DNA of 64,000 bases from Salinihabitans flavidus (GTDB lineage: Bacteria > Pseudomonadota > Alphaproteobacteria > Rhodobacterales > Rhodobacteraceae). Positions 24,900 through 34,228 of the stretch are shown here, one piece after another (the stretch's first letter is position 1; every line of letters begins with the position of its first letter). Both the position numbers and the translations under genes were made by a program. Below the pieces are notes generated by a model. It made no database searches. It saw only the letters and a list, made by a program, of their open reading frames with translations, and was not told the origin of the DNA. The stretch is from positions 1 through 64,000 of the forward strand of contig NZ_FODS01000004.1 of NCBI RefSeq assembly GCF_900110425.1, given 5' to 3'.

Positions 24900-25847
24900 A
24901 TGATCCGCTACGTTCTCAAACGCACTCTGTCGCTGGTGATCAGTCTTGCGGTGGCCTCTGTCGTCATCTTCCTGGTGATCGAGGTGGCACCGGGCGATCC
25001 GGCCGCCTTCATGCTGGGCCTCAACGCCCAACCCGATACCGTGGCCGCACTCAGAACCGAGCTTGGGCTCGATATGTCCAATCCGGAACGCTATCTGGCG
25101 TGGGTAGGCGGCATGCTGACCGGCGATTTCGGCACCTCCTACACCTATCGCACCCCGGTGGGGGAGATGATCGCAGACAGGCTCTGGGTCTCTCTGCCGC
25201 TCGCGCTTTATGCGCTCGCGCTTTCGACCCTGATCGCCTTTCCTGCCGGGATCTATGCTGCCGCGCGTCGGGGCAAACCTGGCGACATGGCGGTGATGGG
25301 CGCAACGCAACTTGGTGTGGCGGTGCCGAACTTCTGGTTCGCCATGATGCTGGTGCTGATCCTGTCCATCAACCTGCGCTGGTTCAGTGCCGGCGGCTTT
25401 CCCGGATGGGAGGTCGGCATCTTTCCCGCGATGAAGGCGCTTACGCTTCCGGCGATCGCGCTTGCCCTGCCTCAGGCAGCGATCCTTGCGCGGGTCATGC
25501 GCTCTTCACTCATCGACATTCTGGGCGAGGACTTCATGCGCACGGCGCGCGCCAAGGGGCTGACACGGCGACAGGCGCTATGGCGTCATGGAGTACGCAA
25601 TGCACTCATCCCGGTGCTGACGATCATGGGGCTGCAATTTTCCTTCCTGCTGGCTGGCGGCATCATCATAGAGCAGGTCTTCTTTCTTCCCGGTCTCGGG
25701 CGGCTGATCTTTCAGGCTATTTCCGCGCGTGACCTCATCGTGGTGGAAAGCGTCGTGATGCTTCTTGTCTTCTCGGTTGTGCTGGTCAACTTCCTCGTCG
25801 ATCTGACCTATGCCGCAGTGGATCCCCGACTGAGGAACCGCACATGA
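24900..25847 (+). CDS. ABC transporter permease, DppB/OppB type
   Basis: This 315-residue protein has six membrane segments. It shows the typical N-terminus MIRYVLKRTLSLVISL and the permease signature segment ARAKGLTRRQALWRHGVRNA (the EAA loop that contacts the ATPase) near residues 216-235. It forms the first half of the transport channel. It ends with an ATGA overlap with the next permease. Confidence 0.95.
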   Translation: MIRYVLKRTLSLVISLAVASVVIFLVIEVAPGDPAAFMLGLNAQPDTVAALRTELGLDMSNPERYLAWVGGMLTGDFGTSYTYRTPVGEMIADRLWVSLPLALYALALSTLIAFPAGIYAAARRGKPGDMAVMGATQLGVAVPNFWFAMMLVLILSINLRWFSAGGFPGWEVGIFPAMKALTLPAIALALPQAAILARVMRSSLIDILGEDFMRTARAKGLTRRQALWRHGVRNALIPVLTIMGLQFSFLLAGGIIIEQVFFLPGLGRLIFQAISARDLIVVESVVMLLVFSVVLVNFLVDLTYAAVDPRLRNRT

Positions 25848-26662
25848 AATCGCGCAGTCTGTATATCGGGGCAATCCTCTGCATCGTGGTGGTCTTCGGG
25901 GCGCTGATCTCCTTCGTGTGGACGCCGTTCGACATCACCCTGATGGACATTCCCAACAAGCTTCAGACACCCTCGGCTGTGCATTGGTTCGGCACCGATC
26001 ATTTCGGGCGCGACATCTTTTCAATGATCATGATAGGCGCACGCACATCTCTTGCCGTGGCGCTTGTCGCGGTCGGTATAGGCATGGGGATCGGCGTTCC
26101 GCTCGGCCTCTGGGCGGCTGCGCGCACGGGAGGGTGGACCGATGAGATCATCATGCGTTCCAACGATCTGATCTTTGCCTTTCCAAGCCTGGTGATCGCC
26201 ATTCTGATTACCGCCGTCTTCGGGGCGAGCGCGGTCAACGCAATCATCGCCATCGGCATTTTCAACATCCCGGTATTTGCCCGCCTGACGCGCGGCTCGG
26301 CGCTCAGCCTGTGGGAGAGGGAATTCATTCTCGCCGCCCGTGTCTCGGGCAAGAACGCCATCCGGGTTAGCGTGGAACATATCCTTCCGAATGTGATGAA
26401 CCTGCTGATCGTTCAGGGCACCATACAGTTCAGTCTTGGTATTCTGGCCGAAGCCGGGCTCAGCTATGTCGGACTTGGCGCACAACCCCCGGTGCCAAGC
26501 TGGGGACGAATGTTGGCGGATGCGCAGACGATGGTGAGCCTTGCGCCCCATCTCGCACTGATCCCGGGTTTTGCCATTGTGATCAGCGTTCTCGGTCTCA
26601 ACCTTCTGGGGGACGGACTGCGTGATCTTTTCGATCCGCGAATTCGGGTGGAACGGACATGA
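25844..26662 (+). CDS. ABC transporter permease, DppC/OppC type
   Basis: This 272-residue protein has six membrane segments and the motif HWFGTDHFGRDIFSMI near residues 46-61, typical of the second permease of these systems. The EAA loop (ILAARVSGKNAIRVSVEHIL) follows near 161-180. It pairs with the preceding permease. The ATG overlaps that gene's stop, and its own stop overlaps the ATPase start, both by 4 bases. Confidence 0.95.
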   Translation: MKSRSLYIGAILCIVVVFGALISFVWTPFDITLMDIPNKLQTPSAVHWFGTDHFGRDIFSMIMIGARTSLAVALVAVGIGMGIGVPLGLWAAARTGGWTDEIIMRSNDLIFAFPSLVIAILITAVFGASAVNAIIAIGIFNIPVFARLTRGSALSLWEREFILAARVSGKNAIRVSVEHILPNVMNLLIVQGTIQFSLGILAEAGLSYVGLGAQPPVPSWGRMLADAQTMVSLAPHLALIPGFAIVISVLGLNLLGDGLRDLFDPRIRVERT

Positions 26663-28272
26663 ACCTGCTGCAGATCGTAAACCTGAACCTTCAGATCGGA
26701 TCGCTTCCGATCCTGAGAGATGTCAGCTTCTCAATCGCGCCCGGAGAGATCGTTGCCGTGACCGGCGAAAGCGGATCGGGCAAGTCGATGACAGCACTGG
26801 CGGTCATGCAGCTTCTGCCGGACCGTGCGCAGGTTACGGGACGCATCCTGCTTGGAGAAACAGACCTCACCAAGGTGGGCGAGGCTCGGATGTGTGCCTT
26901 GCGCGGCAACGAGGTCGGCATGGTGTTCCAAGAGCCGATGACCGCGCTCAACCCGGTGAAGACCATCGGCGCGCAGGTGGCAGAAACTATTCTGGTCCAT
27001 GGCAACGAGGACCGCGCCACCGCCATGACCCGCGCGCGCGACATGCTGGCTCGCGTCGGTCTGCCTGAAGAACGTTTTCCCCTGACCCGCTATCCGCATG
27101 AGCTTTCCGGTGGGCAGCGGCAGCGGGTGGTTATCGCAATGGCCATTGCCCGGCGTCCGCGCCTTCTTATCGCCGATGAACCTACGACCGCGCTCGACGT
27201 GACGACGCAGGCACAGATCCTCACGTTGCTGAAGGATCTTGTGGCAGAGTTCGGAATGGGGCTCTTGATGATCACCCACGATCTCGCCGTCGTTTCAGAC
27301 TTGGCAGACAGGATCGTGGTAATGCGCCATGGAGAGGTTGTTGAAACCGGCGAGACACGCGCGCTTTTCGCCAACATGACCCATCCCTATACCCGCGCCC
27401 TTTTCGAGGCATCGGCACATATTGTCGATCTGCCCGAAACGAAACACGCCCCCGATCCGATCCTCGAAGTGCGCGAGGCGGTGCGCGACTACCCCTTACC
27501 CCGCACCACCCTTTTTGGCCCGCGTGAATACCACAGGGCGGTAAAGGGCGTCAGTTTCACAATCCGAAAGGGCGACCGGATCGGACTGGTGGGGGAATCG
27601 GGGTGCGGAAAATCCACACTGACCCGGGCGATCCTCGGGCTGGAGAGGCTTCAGGGCGGTGAAATCCGTGCCTTTGGCAAACCTGTCGGTCCGGGCATGA
27701 ACCCCGCACTGCGCAGTGGTCTTCAGGTCGTGTTTCAGGATCCCTACGGCAGTTTCAATCCGCGCCACAAAGTGTCCCGCATCGTGACCGAACCCTACCA
27801 TCTCATCGACAACGCGCCCACCGGCAAAGCGCGGGAAGCAGCGGTTTCGGAGGCGCTCACCGCCGTGGGTCTTCAGCCGTCGGATGCGCGCAAATACATC
27901 CACGAGTTTTCCGGTGGGCAGCGGCAGAGGATCGCCATCGCACGAGCTCTGATCATCCGGCCAGAGCTTATCATCTTCGATGAGGCGGTATCGGCGCTCG
28001 ATGTATCCATTCGCGCACAGATCCTCGACCTGATTGCCGATCTCTCGCGCGCCTATTCCCTCAGCTATCTGTTCATCAGTCACGATCTTTCCGTTGTCCG
28101 CACCATCACCGATCGGGTTATGGTCATGCAGGATGGCGAGATCGTGGAGGAAGGCGAGACCGGGCGGGTTTTTGGCGATCCGCAACACCCCTATACCCGT
28201 ACCCTTGTCGCGGCGGCCCCCATACTGCCCGATGTCCGCCATTTGAAAGAGGCCCTGAATGTCCAATCCTGA
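26659..28272 (+). CDS. Fused double ABC ATPase, DppD-DppF type
   Basis: This 537-residue protein contains two complete nucleotide-binding domains in one chain. Half one has the Walker A motif GESGSGKS near residue 35 and the signature LSGGQRQR near 150. Half two has Walker A GESGCGKS near 312 and the signature FSGGQRQR near 417. The two ATPases of peptide-type transporters are often separate genes, so this is a natural fusion, common in alphaproteobacteria. The end overlaps the aldehyde dehydrogenase start by 14 bases, tying transport to catabolism. Confidence 0.95.
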   Translation: MNLLQIVNLNLQIGSLPILRDVSFSIAPGEIVAVTGESGSGKSMTALAVMQLLPDRAQVTGRILLGETDLTKVGEARMCALRGNEVGMVFQEPMTALNPVKTIGAQVAETILVHGNEDRATAMTRARDMLARVGLPEERFPLTRYPHELSGGQRQRVVIAMAIARRPRLLIADEPTTALDVTTQAQILTLLKDLVAEFGMGLLMITHDLAVVSDLADRIVVMRHGEVVETGETRALFANMTHPYTRALFEASAHIVDLPETKHAPDPILEVREAVRDYPLPRTTLFGPREYHRAVKGVSFTIRKGDRIGLVGESGCGKSTLTRAILGLERLQGGEIRAFGKPVGPGMNPALRSGLQVVFQDPYGSFNPRHKVSRIVTEPYHLIDNAPTGKAREAAVSEALTAVGLQPSDARKYIHEFSGGQRQRIAIARALIIRPELIIFDEAVSALDVSIRAQILDLIADLSRAYSLSYLFISHDLSVVRTITDRVMVMQDGEIVEEGETGRVFGDPQHPYTRTLVAAAPILPDVRHLKEALNVQS

Positions 28273-29713
28273 TTTGTGGTTCGATCCCTCGAAATGTTTG
28301 GTTGGCGGCGTCTGGACGCCGCCTCAGTCGGGTGAAACCCTGCCCTTGAGCAACCCGTCCGATGGTACGTTCATTTGCGACATCGCCCGAGGTGGTGCCG
28401 CCGACATTGACGCCGCCGTCGCTGCGGCGGCAGAGGCGCGGGCGGGCGTGTGGGGCCGCGTTCCGGCGGTGGAGCGAGGGCGTGTCCTTGCCCGGATCGG
28501 TCAGCTTGTGCTGGAAAACGTGGACAGACTCGCGCGACTTGAATCGCTCGACGTGGGCAAACCGCTCAAACAGGCCAAGGCGGACGCGGTGGCGCTTGCC
28601 CGCTACATGGAGTTCTACGGCGGTGCGGCGGACAAGCTGCACGGCGAGACGATTCCCTATCTGGACGGCTACACCGTCTACACGCTGCGCGAACCTCTTG
28701 GTGTGACGGCCCATATCGTGCCGTGGAACTACCCGATGCAGATTATCGGCCGGTCAGTCGGGGCGGCCCTTGCGATGGGCAACGCCGCCGTTCTCAAACC
28801 CGCCGAGGAGGCGTGTCTGACCGCGCTCGCCTTTGCCGATCTGGCGCAGCAGGCCGGCCTGCCCGAAGGGGCCCTCAACGTGGTGCCCGGACTTGGCGCT
28901 GAGGCTGGCGCGGCGCTGTCAGCCCATCCCGGTGTGCATCACATCTCTTTCACCGGCTCGGTCGCCACTGGAAGCCTCATACAAGCGGCTGCCGCAAAAA
29001 ATGTGCTGCCGGTGACACTGGAGCTTGGGGGCAAGTCGCCGCAGCTTGTGTTTGACGATGCCGACCTCGACGCGGCGCTTCCGTTTCTCGTCAATGCCGG
29101 GGTGCAAAACGCAGGGCAGACCTGCTCTGCCTCATCGCGTATTCTGGTGCAGCGCGGCGTCTATGCCGAAGTGCTTGACCGCATGGCTGAACGCTATCGC
29201 ACCCTGACCGCCGCCCCCGCGCTTGACGATGGCGACCTTGGGCCGCTGATCTCATCCCGGCAGAAGGAGATCGTGACCGCCTTCATCGGTCAGGGTTTCG
29301 ACCTTGAAACCGCCGCAACCGGCAAGGTCGCGGGTAATGCCCCTTCTGGTGGCCACTACGTCGCCCCCACCCTCTTTGCCGATGTTCCCTCGGACCATCG
29401 CCTTGCGCAGGACGAAATTTTCGGGCCCGTCCAGGTGCTTATCCCCTTTGACGATGAGCAGGAGGCCCTTGCCATCGCCAACGGCACCGACTACGGCCTT
29501 GTTGCCTCGGTCTGGTCGCGCGATGGGGCGCGGCAGATGCGATTGGCGCGCGAGTTGCGCTCGGGTCAGGTCTTTCTGAACAATTACGGCGCGGGCGGCG
29601 GGGTCGAGCTTCCGTTCGGCGGCACCGGCAAATCCGGGCATGGGCGCGAAAAGGGGTTCGAAGCCCTCTATGGTTTTTCGCAGCTCAAGACCGTGGCTGC
29701 GTTGCACGGCTAG
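28259..29713 (+). CDS. NAD(P)-dependent aldehyde dehydrogenase
   Basis: This 484-residue protein of the aldehyde dehydrogenase family carries the NAD-contact segment VPWNYPMQ near residue 157, the catalytic Glu in LELGGKSP near 255 and the catalytic Cys in QNAGQTCSASSR near 289. It resembles betaine aldehyde / gamma-aminobutyraldehyde-type enzymes in layout, though the substrate cannot be fixed. It overlaps the transporter ATPase gene by 14 bases and precedes an SDR, so it probably oxidises an aldehyde derived from the imported compound. Confidence 0.93.
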   Translation: MSNPDLWFDPSKCLVGGVWTPPQSGETLPLSNPSDGTFICDIARGGAADIDAAVAAAAEARAGVWGRVPAVERGRVLARIGQLVLENVDRLARLESLDVGKPLKQAKADAVALARYMEFYGGAADKLHGETIPYLDGYTVYTLREPLGVTAHIVPWNYPMQIIGRSVGAALAMGNAAVLKPAEEACLTALAFADLAQQAGLPEGALNVVPGLGAEAGAALSAHPGVHHISFTGSVATGSLIQAAAAKNVLPVTLELGGKSPQLVFDDADLDAALPFLVNAGVQNAGQTCSASSRILVQRGVYAEVLDRMAERYRTLTAAPALDDGDLGPLISSRQKEIVTAFIGQGFDLETAATGKVAGNAPSGGHYVAPTLFADVPSDHRLAQDEIFGPVQVLIPFDDEQEALAIANGTDYGLVASVWSRDGARQMRLARELRSGQVFLNNYGAGGGVELPFGGTGKSGHGREKGFEALYGFSQLKTVAALHG

Positions 29714-29797
29714 GCGCGCCTTTTCCTCTTGCCAGAACCATCCCGCCGGGACGTGCGAAGGCATCCCGCACCCCGGCCCCAAACATAGGAGAACCCC

Positions 29798-30535
29798 ATG
29801 CGTCTCAAGGGAAAAACAGCAATCGTGACTGGCGGCGCCTCGGGCTTTGGCGCCGGTATCGTTGACAAGTTCCTGGCCGAAGGGGCCGAGGTGATGATCG
29901 CCGATATCAACGCCGAGGCCGCCGAGGAAAAGGCCAGGTCGGGCGGTCTGGCCTGTCAGGTCAACGTGGCCGACGGCGCCTCTGCCGCGGCGATGGTCGA
30001 GACGGCACAGAAGGCCTGGGGTCATATCGACATTCTGGTGAACAATGCCGGTGTCACCCATCTGCCCGCGCCGCTCGAAAACGTGTCGGAAGAGGATTTC
30101 GACCGGGTGTTCGCGGTCAACTGCAAGGCGGTCTACCTGACGGCGCGCGCGCTTGTGCCGCTGATGAAAGAGCGCAACGCCGGGGCGATTCTGAATGTCG
30201 CCTCCACCGCCGGAGTCAGCCCGCGCCCCAATCTCAACTGGTACAACGCCTCGAAAGGCTGGATGAACACCGCCACCCGCACGATGGCGGTGGAGCTTGC
30301 GCCCTTCGGTATTCGCGTCAACGCGATCAACCCCGTCGCGGGCGAGACCCCGCTTCTCAAGAGCTTCATGGGCGAGGACACGCCGGAGGTGCGGGCCAAG
30401 TTCCTCTCCACCATCCCTCTGGGCCGCTTTTCCACGCCCGAAGACATGGGCAACGCGGCCCTTTATCTGTGCTCGGACGAGGCCAGCATGGTCACCGGCG
30501 TCTGCATGGAGGTCGATGGCGGGCGTTGTATCTGA
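29798..30535 (+). CDS. Short-chain dehydrogenase/reductase (SDR)
   Basis: This 245-residue protein is a classical SDR. It has the cofactor motif TGGASGFGAG at residues 12-21, LVNNAGV near 83, the catalytic Ser in NVASTAG near 137 and YNASK (Tyr about 150, Lys about 154). It is likely NAD(H)-dependent because an Asp (IADIN, about residue 39) follows the second beta strand. The substrate is a secondary alcohol or ketone, not identifiable here. It lies 84 bp after the aldehyde dehydrogenase on the same strand. Confidence 0.92.
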   Translation: MRLKGKTAIVTGGASGFGAGIVDKFLAEGAEVMIADINAEAAEEKARSGGLACQVNVADGASAAAMVETAQKAWGHIDILVNNAGVTHLPAPLENVSEEDFDRVFAVNCKAVYLTARALVPLMKERNAGAILNVASTAGVSPRPNLNWYNASKGWMNTATRTMAVELAPFGIRVNAINPVAGETPLLKSFMGEDTPEVRAKFLSTIPLGRFSTPEDMGNAALYLCSDEASMVTGVCMEVDGGRCI

Positions 30536-30626
30536 CGGGGTGGATGCGAGGGGCATTGAAACCGGGCGGTTTTGACCGCATTGTCATCCTGCCAGTGCCT
30601 GCGCGCATCCCCGACCCGGAGAGAAA

Positions 30627-31109
30627 ATGAAGCTCGACAGCCGAGATATTGCTATCCTTCAGGTCCTGATTGACGAAGGCCGGATCGCAAAGACCGCGCT
30701 TGCTGAGAAGGTGAATCTCTCTCCGACCCCCTGCTGGAACCGCCTGCGCAAGATGGAGGAGGCGGGGGTGATTTCAGGCTATCGCGCGCAAGTGGACCTG
30801 CGCCGCATCGCGCCGCACACCAGCGTTTTCGTCGCCGCCGAACTTCGTGACCACACCGCGCCGAGCTTTGCGCGGTTCGAGTCCGCGGTGCAGGGGATCG
30901 AAGAAATCACCGGTTGCTGGGCGGTCGGTGGCGGGTATGACTATCTGATGCAGGTGATCGCGCCCGACATCGACGCCTTTCAGCGCTTCATGGACGGGCT
31001 TCTCGAACGCGATATCGGCTTGGCGCGATACTTTTCCTACATCGTGACGAAGCCGGTGAAAGGGCCTGCGTCCCCTCCGCTTGCTGCCTTGGTAGCAGCA
31101 AAAGACTAA
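30627..31109 (+). CDS. Lrp/AsnC family regulator, DoeX-like position
   Basis: This 160-residue protein has an N-terminal winged helix-turn-helix (about residues 4-50, with VNLSPTPCWNRLRKMEEAG) and the RAM domain (about 68-150; CWAVGGGYDYLMQVIAPD). It is preceded by GGAGAGAAA and lies just upstream of the semialdehyde dehydrogenase and aminotransferase genes. The same order (Lrp, semialdehyde dehydrogenase, aminotransferase) is known from ectoine catabolism loci (doeX-doeC-doeD). It probably senses an amino acid or diamine of this pathway. Confidence 0.92.
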   Translation: MKLDSRDIAILQVLIDEGRIAKTALAEKVNLSPTPCWNRLRKMEEAGVISGYRAQVDLRRIAPHTSVFVAAELRDHTAPSFARFESAVQGIEEITGCWAVGGGYDYLMQVIAPDIDAFQRFMDGLLERDIGLARYFSYIVTKPVKGPASPPLAALVAAKD

Positions 31110-31130
31110 CTCTCCGTTAATCACGGGAAT

Positions 31131-31147
31131 AAGAGAGGAACTCTCTT
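31131..31147. promoter_or_regulatory. Short inverted repeat between the Lrp gene and the semialdehyde dehydrogenase gene
   Basis: AAGAGAG (31131-31137), GAA, CTCTCTT (31141-31147) is a perfect 7-bp palindrome 21 bases after the Lrp stop and about 80 bases before the next start. It could be a weak hairpin or an operator for the Lrp protein. Confidence 0.4.
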
Positions 31148-31226
31148 CCGGCGTGGTCATATTCAGGCCCAATCCAACTGTGTCTTTCGCGATACTGGCC
31201 ACGAACCACACAGGAGGTGCGCCCAG

Positions 31227-32702
31227 ATGACACATGACCCGATCCAATTTCCCGTCACTCTTGCCGATATGCGGCTGTTGCGCAGCTTTTCCTATGTTGA
31301 TGGCAAGTGGACCGGCGCGGGGGACGCGCAGGTGATCGCCGTCACCAATCCGGCTGACGGAACCCCCATCGGTGAGGTCGCGCAACTTTCGGCGGATGAA
31401 AGCGCGGCGGCGGTGGATGCCGCGCAGATCGCCTATGACGACTGGTCCACGCGGCTGCCGCAGGAACGATCCACGATCCTGCGCAAGTGGTTCGATCTGA
31501 TGATCGAGCACCGCGAGGATCTCGCGCGGATCATGGTGGCCGAACAGGGCAAGCCGATCTCGGAGGCGCGCGGAGAGATCGATTATGCCGCGTCCTTTCT
31601 CGAATTTTACGCCGAAGAGGCCAAGCGCCCGAATATCGAGGGCGTGACGAGCCACCTGCCCGATGCGGAGGTTGAGCTGTGGCTTGAACCCGTGGGGGTC
31701 GTGGCGCTCATCACGCCATGGAATTTCCCCTCTGCCATGCTCATCCGCAAGGCTGCGGCGGCGATCGCGGCGGGTTGCACGGTTCTGGCACATCCGTCAT
31801 CCGAGACGCCCTATTCCGCGCTGGCACTGGCCGAACTGGCCGAGCGTGCGGGCGTGCCGGCCGGGGTTTTCAATGTCGTCACCGGGCGCGCCAGCACGGT
31901 TGTGCCGCCATGGACCGACGACAGCCGGGTGCGCGCCCTGTCCTTCACCGGCTCGACCGAGGTGGGGCGTCTGCTTTACCGCAACTGCGCCGATACGGTG
32001 AAGAAACTTGTGCTGGAGCTGGGCGGGCATGCGCCGATGATCGTGTTCAAGGGGGCCGATCTCGACAATGCGGTGGCCGAGACGATCAAGGCAAAATTCG
32101 CCACAACGGGTCAGGACTGCCTCGGCGCCAATCGCATTTTCGTGGAGCGGCCGATCTACGAGGAATTCTGCGCCCGTTTTATCGAGGCGACACAGGCGCT
32201 TAGCATCGGGATCGGTATGGACGACCCCGACATCGGCCCGCTGATGAACGAGAAAGCCGTGGCCAAGCAGGAAGAGCATGTGGCCGACGCTCTGGCCAAG
32301 GGGGCGACGCTCGCCTGTGGCGGGCGGCGGCATCCGCTGGGGCCGCTCTTCTTTGAGCCGACGGTGCTGACTGATGTTCCGGACGAGGCCGCCATCATGC
32401 ACGAGGAGACCTTTGGCCCGGTGGCGCCCATCACCCCCTTCGATGGGGAGGAAGAGGTGATCCGCCGTGCCAATGACACCGATTACGGCCTGGTCGCCTA
32501 TCTTCACAGTCACGACCCGCGACGGATCTATCGCATGTCCCGCGCGCTTCAGTTTGGTATGGTGGCCGTGAACCGCACCAAGGTGACGGGCGCACCTATC
32601 CCGTTTGGCGGAACCAAGCAATCGGGCCTTGGCCGCGAAGGGGCGAGGCGCGGGATGGAAGAGTTCATGGAAATCAAATACGTCTGCCGTGACTGGGCCT
32701 GA
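31227..32702 (+). CDS. NAD-dependent semialdehyde dehydrogenase (GabD/DoeC-like)
   Basis: This 491-residue aldehyde dehydrogenase has ITPWNFPSAM near residue 158, the catalytic Glu in LELGGHAP near 263 and the catalytic Cys in TTGQDCLGANR near 297. The family contains succinate semialdehyde dehydrogenases and the aspartate-semialdehyde enzyme of ectoine catabolism. With the aminotransferase 63 bp downstream it forms an amine-to-acid pair: transamination gives the semialdehyde, which this enzyme oxidises. An AGGAGGTG ribosome site precedes the ATG. Confidence 0.93.
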   Translation: MTHDPIQFPVTLADMRLLRSFSYVDGKWTGAGDAQVIAVTNPADGTPIGEVAQLSADESAAAVDAAQIAYDDWSTRLPQERSTILRKWFDLMIEHREDLARIMVAEQGKPISEARGEIDYAASFLEFYAEEAKRPNIEGVTSHLPDAEVELWLEPVGVVALITPWNFPSAMLIRKAAAAIAAGCTVLAHPSSETPYSALALAELAERAGVPAGVFNVVTGRASTVVPPWTDDSRVRALSFTGSTEVGRLLYRNCADTVKKLVLELGGHAPMIVFKGADLDNAVAETIKAKFATTGQDCLGANRIFVERPIYEEFCARFIEATQALSIGIGMDDPDIGPLMNEKAVAKQEEHVADALAKGATLACGGRRHPLGPLFFEPTVLTDVPDEAAIMHEETFGPVAPITPFDGEEEVIRRANDTDYGLVAYLHSHDPRRIYRMSRALQFGMVAVNRTKVTGAPIPFGGTKQSGLGREGARRGMEEFMEIKYVCRDWA

Positions 32703-32765
32703 TCGCGGCGCGACGTGCGTCACCATCCCCGGCAAGCATCAGAAAAGAAACAGAAAGGACAGCAC

Positions 32766-34136
32766 ATGCTGAAAAACGATCAACTGGAGCAGTGGGACCG
32801 CGAGAACTTCTTTCACCCGTCCACGCATCTGGCGCAATTCGCCCGAGGCGAGGCCCCGCACCGCGTAATCACCAGCGGAAAGGGCTGCCATATCACCGAC
32901 CGCGAGGGCAACCGGCTGCTGGATGCCTTTGCCGGGCTCTACTGTGTCAATGTCGGCTATGGTCGTCAGGAGATCGCGGAGGCAATTGCCGATCAGGCGC
33001 GGGAACTGGCCTATTATCACGCCTATGTGGGCCATGGCACAGAGGCGGCGATCACGCTGTCGAAGATGATCCTCGATCGCGCGCCTGAGAACATGAGCAA
33101 GGTCTATTTCGGGCTGTCGGGGTCCGACGCCAATGAAACCAATGTGAAATTGATCTGGTATTACAACAACATACTGGGCCGCCCGGAGAAGAAAAAGATC
33201 ATCTCACGCTGGCGCGGCTATCATGGGTCGGGGCTCGTGACCGGCTCTCTGACCGGGCTGGAACTGTTCCACAAGAAATTCGACCTGCCGCTGGCGCAGG
33301 TGATCCATACCGAGGCGCCCTATTACTTCCGCCGCGACGATATCGAGCAGTCCGAAGAGCAGTTCGTGGCGCATTGCGTGGCCGAGCTTGAGGCGCTGAT
33401 CGAACGCGAGGGCGCCGACACGATCGCGGCCTTTATCGGGGAGCCGGCTTTGGGCACCGGGGGCCTTGTTCCGCCGCCCGCCGGATATTGGGAAGCGATT
33501 CAGAAGGTGTTGGAAAAGCACGACATTCTTCTGGTGGCCGATGAGGTCGTGACCGGCTTCGGACGGCTTGGCACGATGTTCGGGAGCGAGCACTACGGCC
33601 TCCGGCCGGACCTGATCACGATCGCCAAGGGGCTGACTTCTGCCTATGCGCCGCTGTCGGGGTCCATCGTTTCGGACAAGATGTGGAAGGTATTGGAGCA
33701 GGGCACCGACGAAAACGGGCCTATTGGGCATGGATGGACGTATTCGGCGCACCCCATCGGGGCGGCGGCCGGGGTGGCGAACCTCAAGCTGATCGACGAT
33801 CTGGATCTGGTGACAAAGGCCGGTGAGAACGGCGCCTATTTCAACAAGGTCATGCGCGAGGCGCTTTCCGCACATGCCAATGTCGGGGAGGTTCGCGGCG
33901 AGGGGATGCTCTGCGCGGTGGAATTCATCAAGGAAAAACAAGGACGTATCTTCTTTGACGCGAGCGAGAAGATCGGCGCGCAGGTGGCTTCGGCGCTGCT
34001 GGAACGTGGGGTCATCGGACGCGCCATGCCGCAGGGCGATATCCTTGGTTTCGCACCGCCGTTCTGCCTGACTCGCGCCGAGGCGGACGAGGTTGCGGGC
34101 AAAACCGCCGAAGCGGCGGCACAGGTGCTTGGCTGA
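32766..34136 (+). CDS. Class III aminotransferase (GABA/diaminobutyrate type, DoeD-like)
   Basis: The ATG at 32766 (AAAGGACAG upstream) gives 456 residues. Seen: FGLSGSDANETN (phosphate-binding loop, about residues 112-123), RWRGYHGSG, LVADEVVTGFGR (about 258-269) and the catalytic Lys in ITIAKGLTSAYAPLSG (about residue 287). The sequence is of the omega-aminotransferase group used on GABA, diaminobutyrate, taurine or putrescine. The pairing with a semialdehyde dehydrogenase and an Lrp gene resembles the diaminobutyrate branch of ectoine catabolism. It is the last gene of the cluster; a hairpin follows at 34151. Confidence 0.93.
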   Translation: MLKNDQLEQWDRENFFHPSTHLAQFARGEAPHRVITSGKGCHITDREGNRLLDAFAGLYCVNVGYGRQEIAEAIADQARELAYYHAYVGHGTEAAITLSKMILDRAPENMSKVYFGLSGSDANETNVKLIWYYNNILGRPEKKKIISRWRGYHGSGLVTGSLTGLELFHKKFDLPLAQVIHTEAPYYFRRDDIEQSEEQFVAHCVAELEALIEREGADTIAAFIGEPALGTGGLVPPPAGYWEAIQKVLEKHDILLVADEVVTGFGRLGTMFGSEHYGLRPDLITIAKGLTSAYAPLSGSIVSDKMWKVLEQGTDENGPIGHGWTYSAHPIGAAAGVANLKLIDDLDLVTKAGENGAYFNKVMREALSAHANVGEVRGEGMLCAVEFIKEKQGRIFFDASEKIGAQVASALLERGVIGRAMPQGDILGFAPPFCLTRAEADEVAGKTAEAAAQVLG

Positions 34137-34150
34137 GGCAACGGCGCAAC

Positions 34151-34179
34151 GCGCGGTCCCTGTATGGCAGGGGCCGCGC
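34151..34179 (+). terminator. Hairpin after the aminotransferase gene
   Basis: GCGCGGTCCCTG (34151-34162) and CAGGGGCCGCGC (34168-34179) form 12 pairs, one a T-G wobble, with a 5-nt loop. It starts 15 bases after the stop codon. There is no T-run, so it may be a Rho-assisted or 3'-protecting hairpin. Confidence 0.5.
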
Positions 34180-34228
34180 CTGTCGGGGCGATTTCGAGTT
34201 AACCCCTTGATTTTATGGAAAATCGCCT

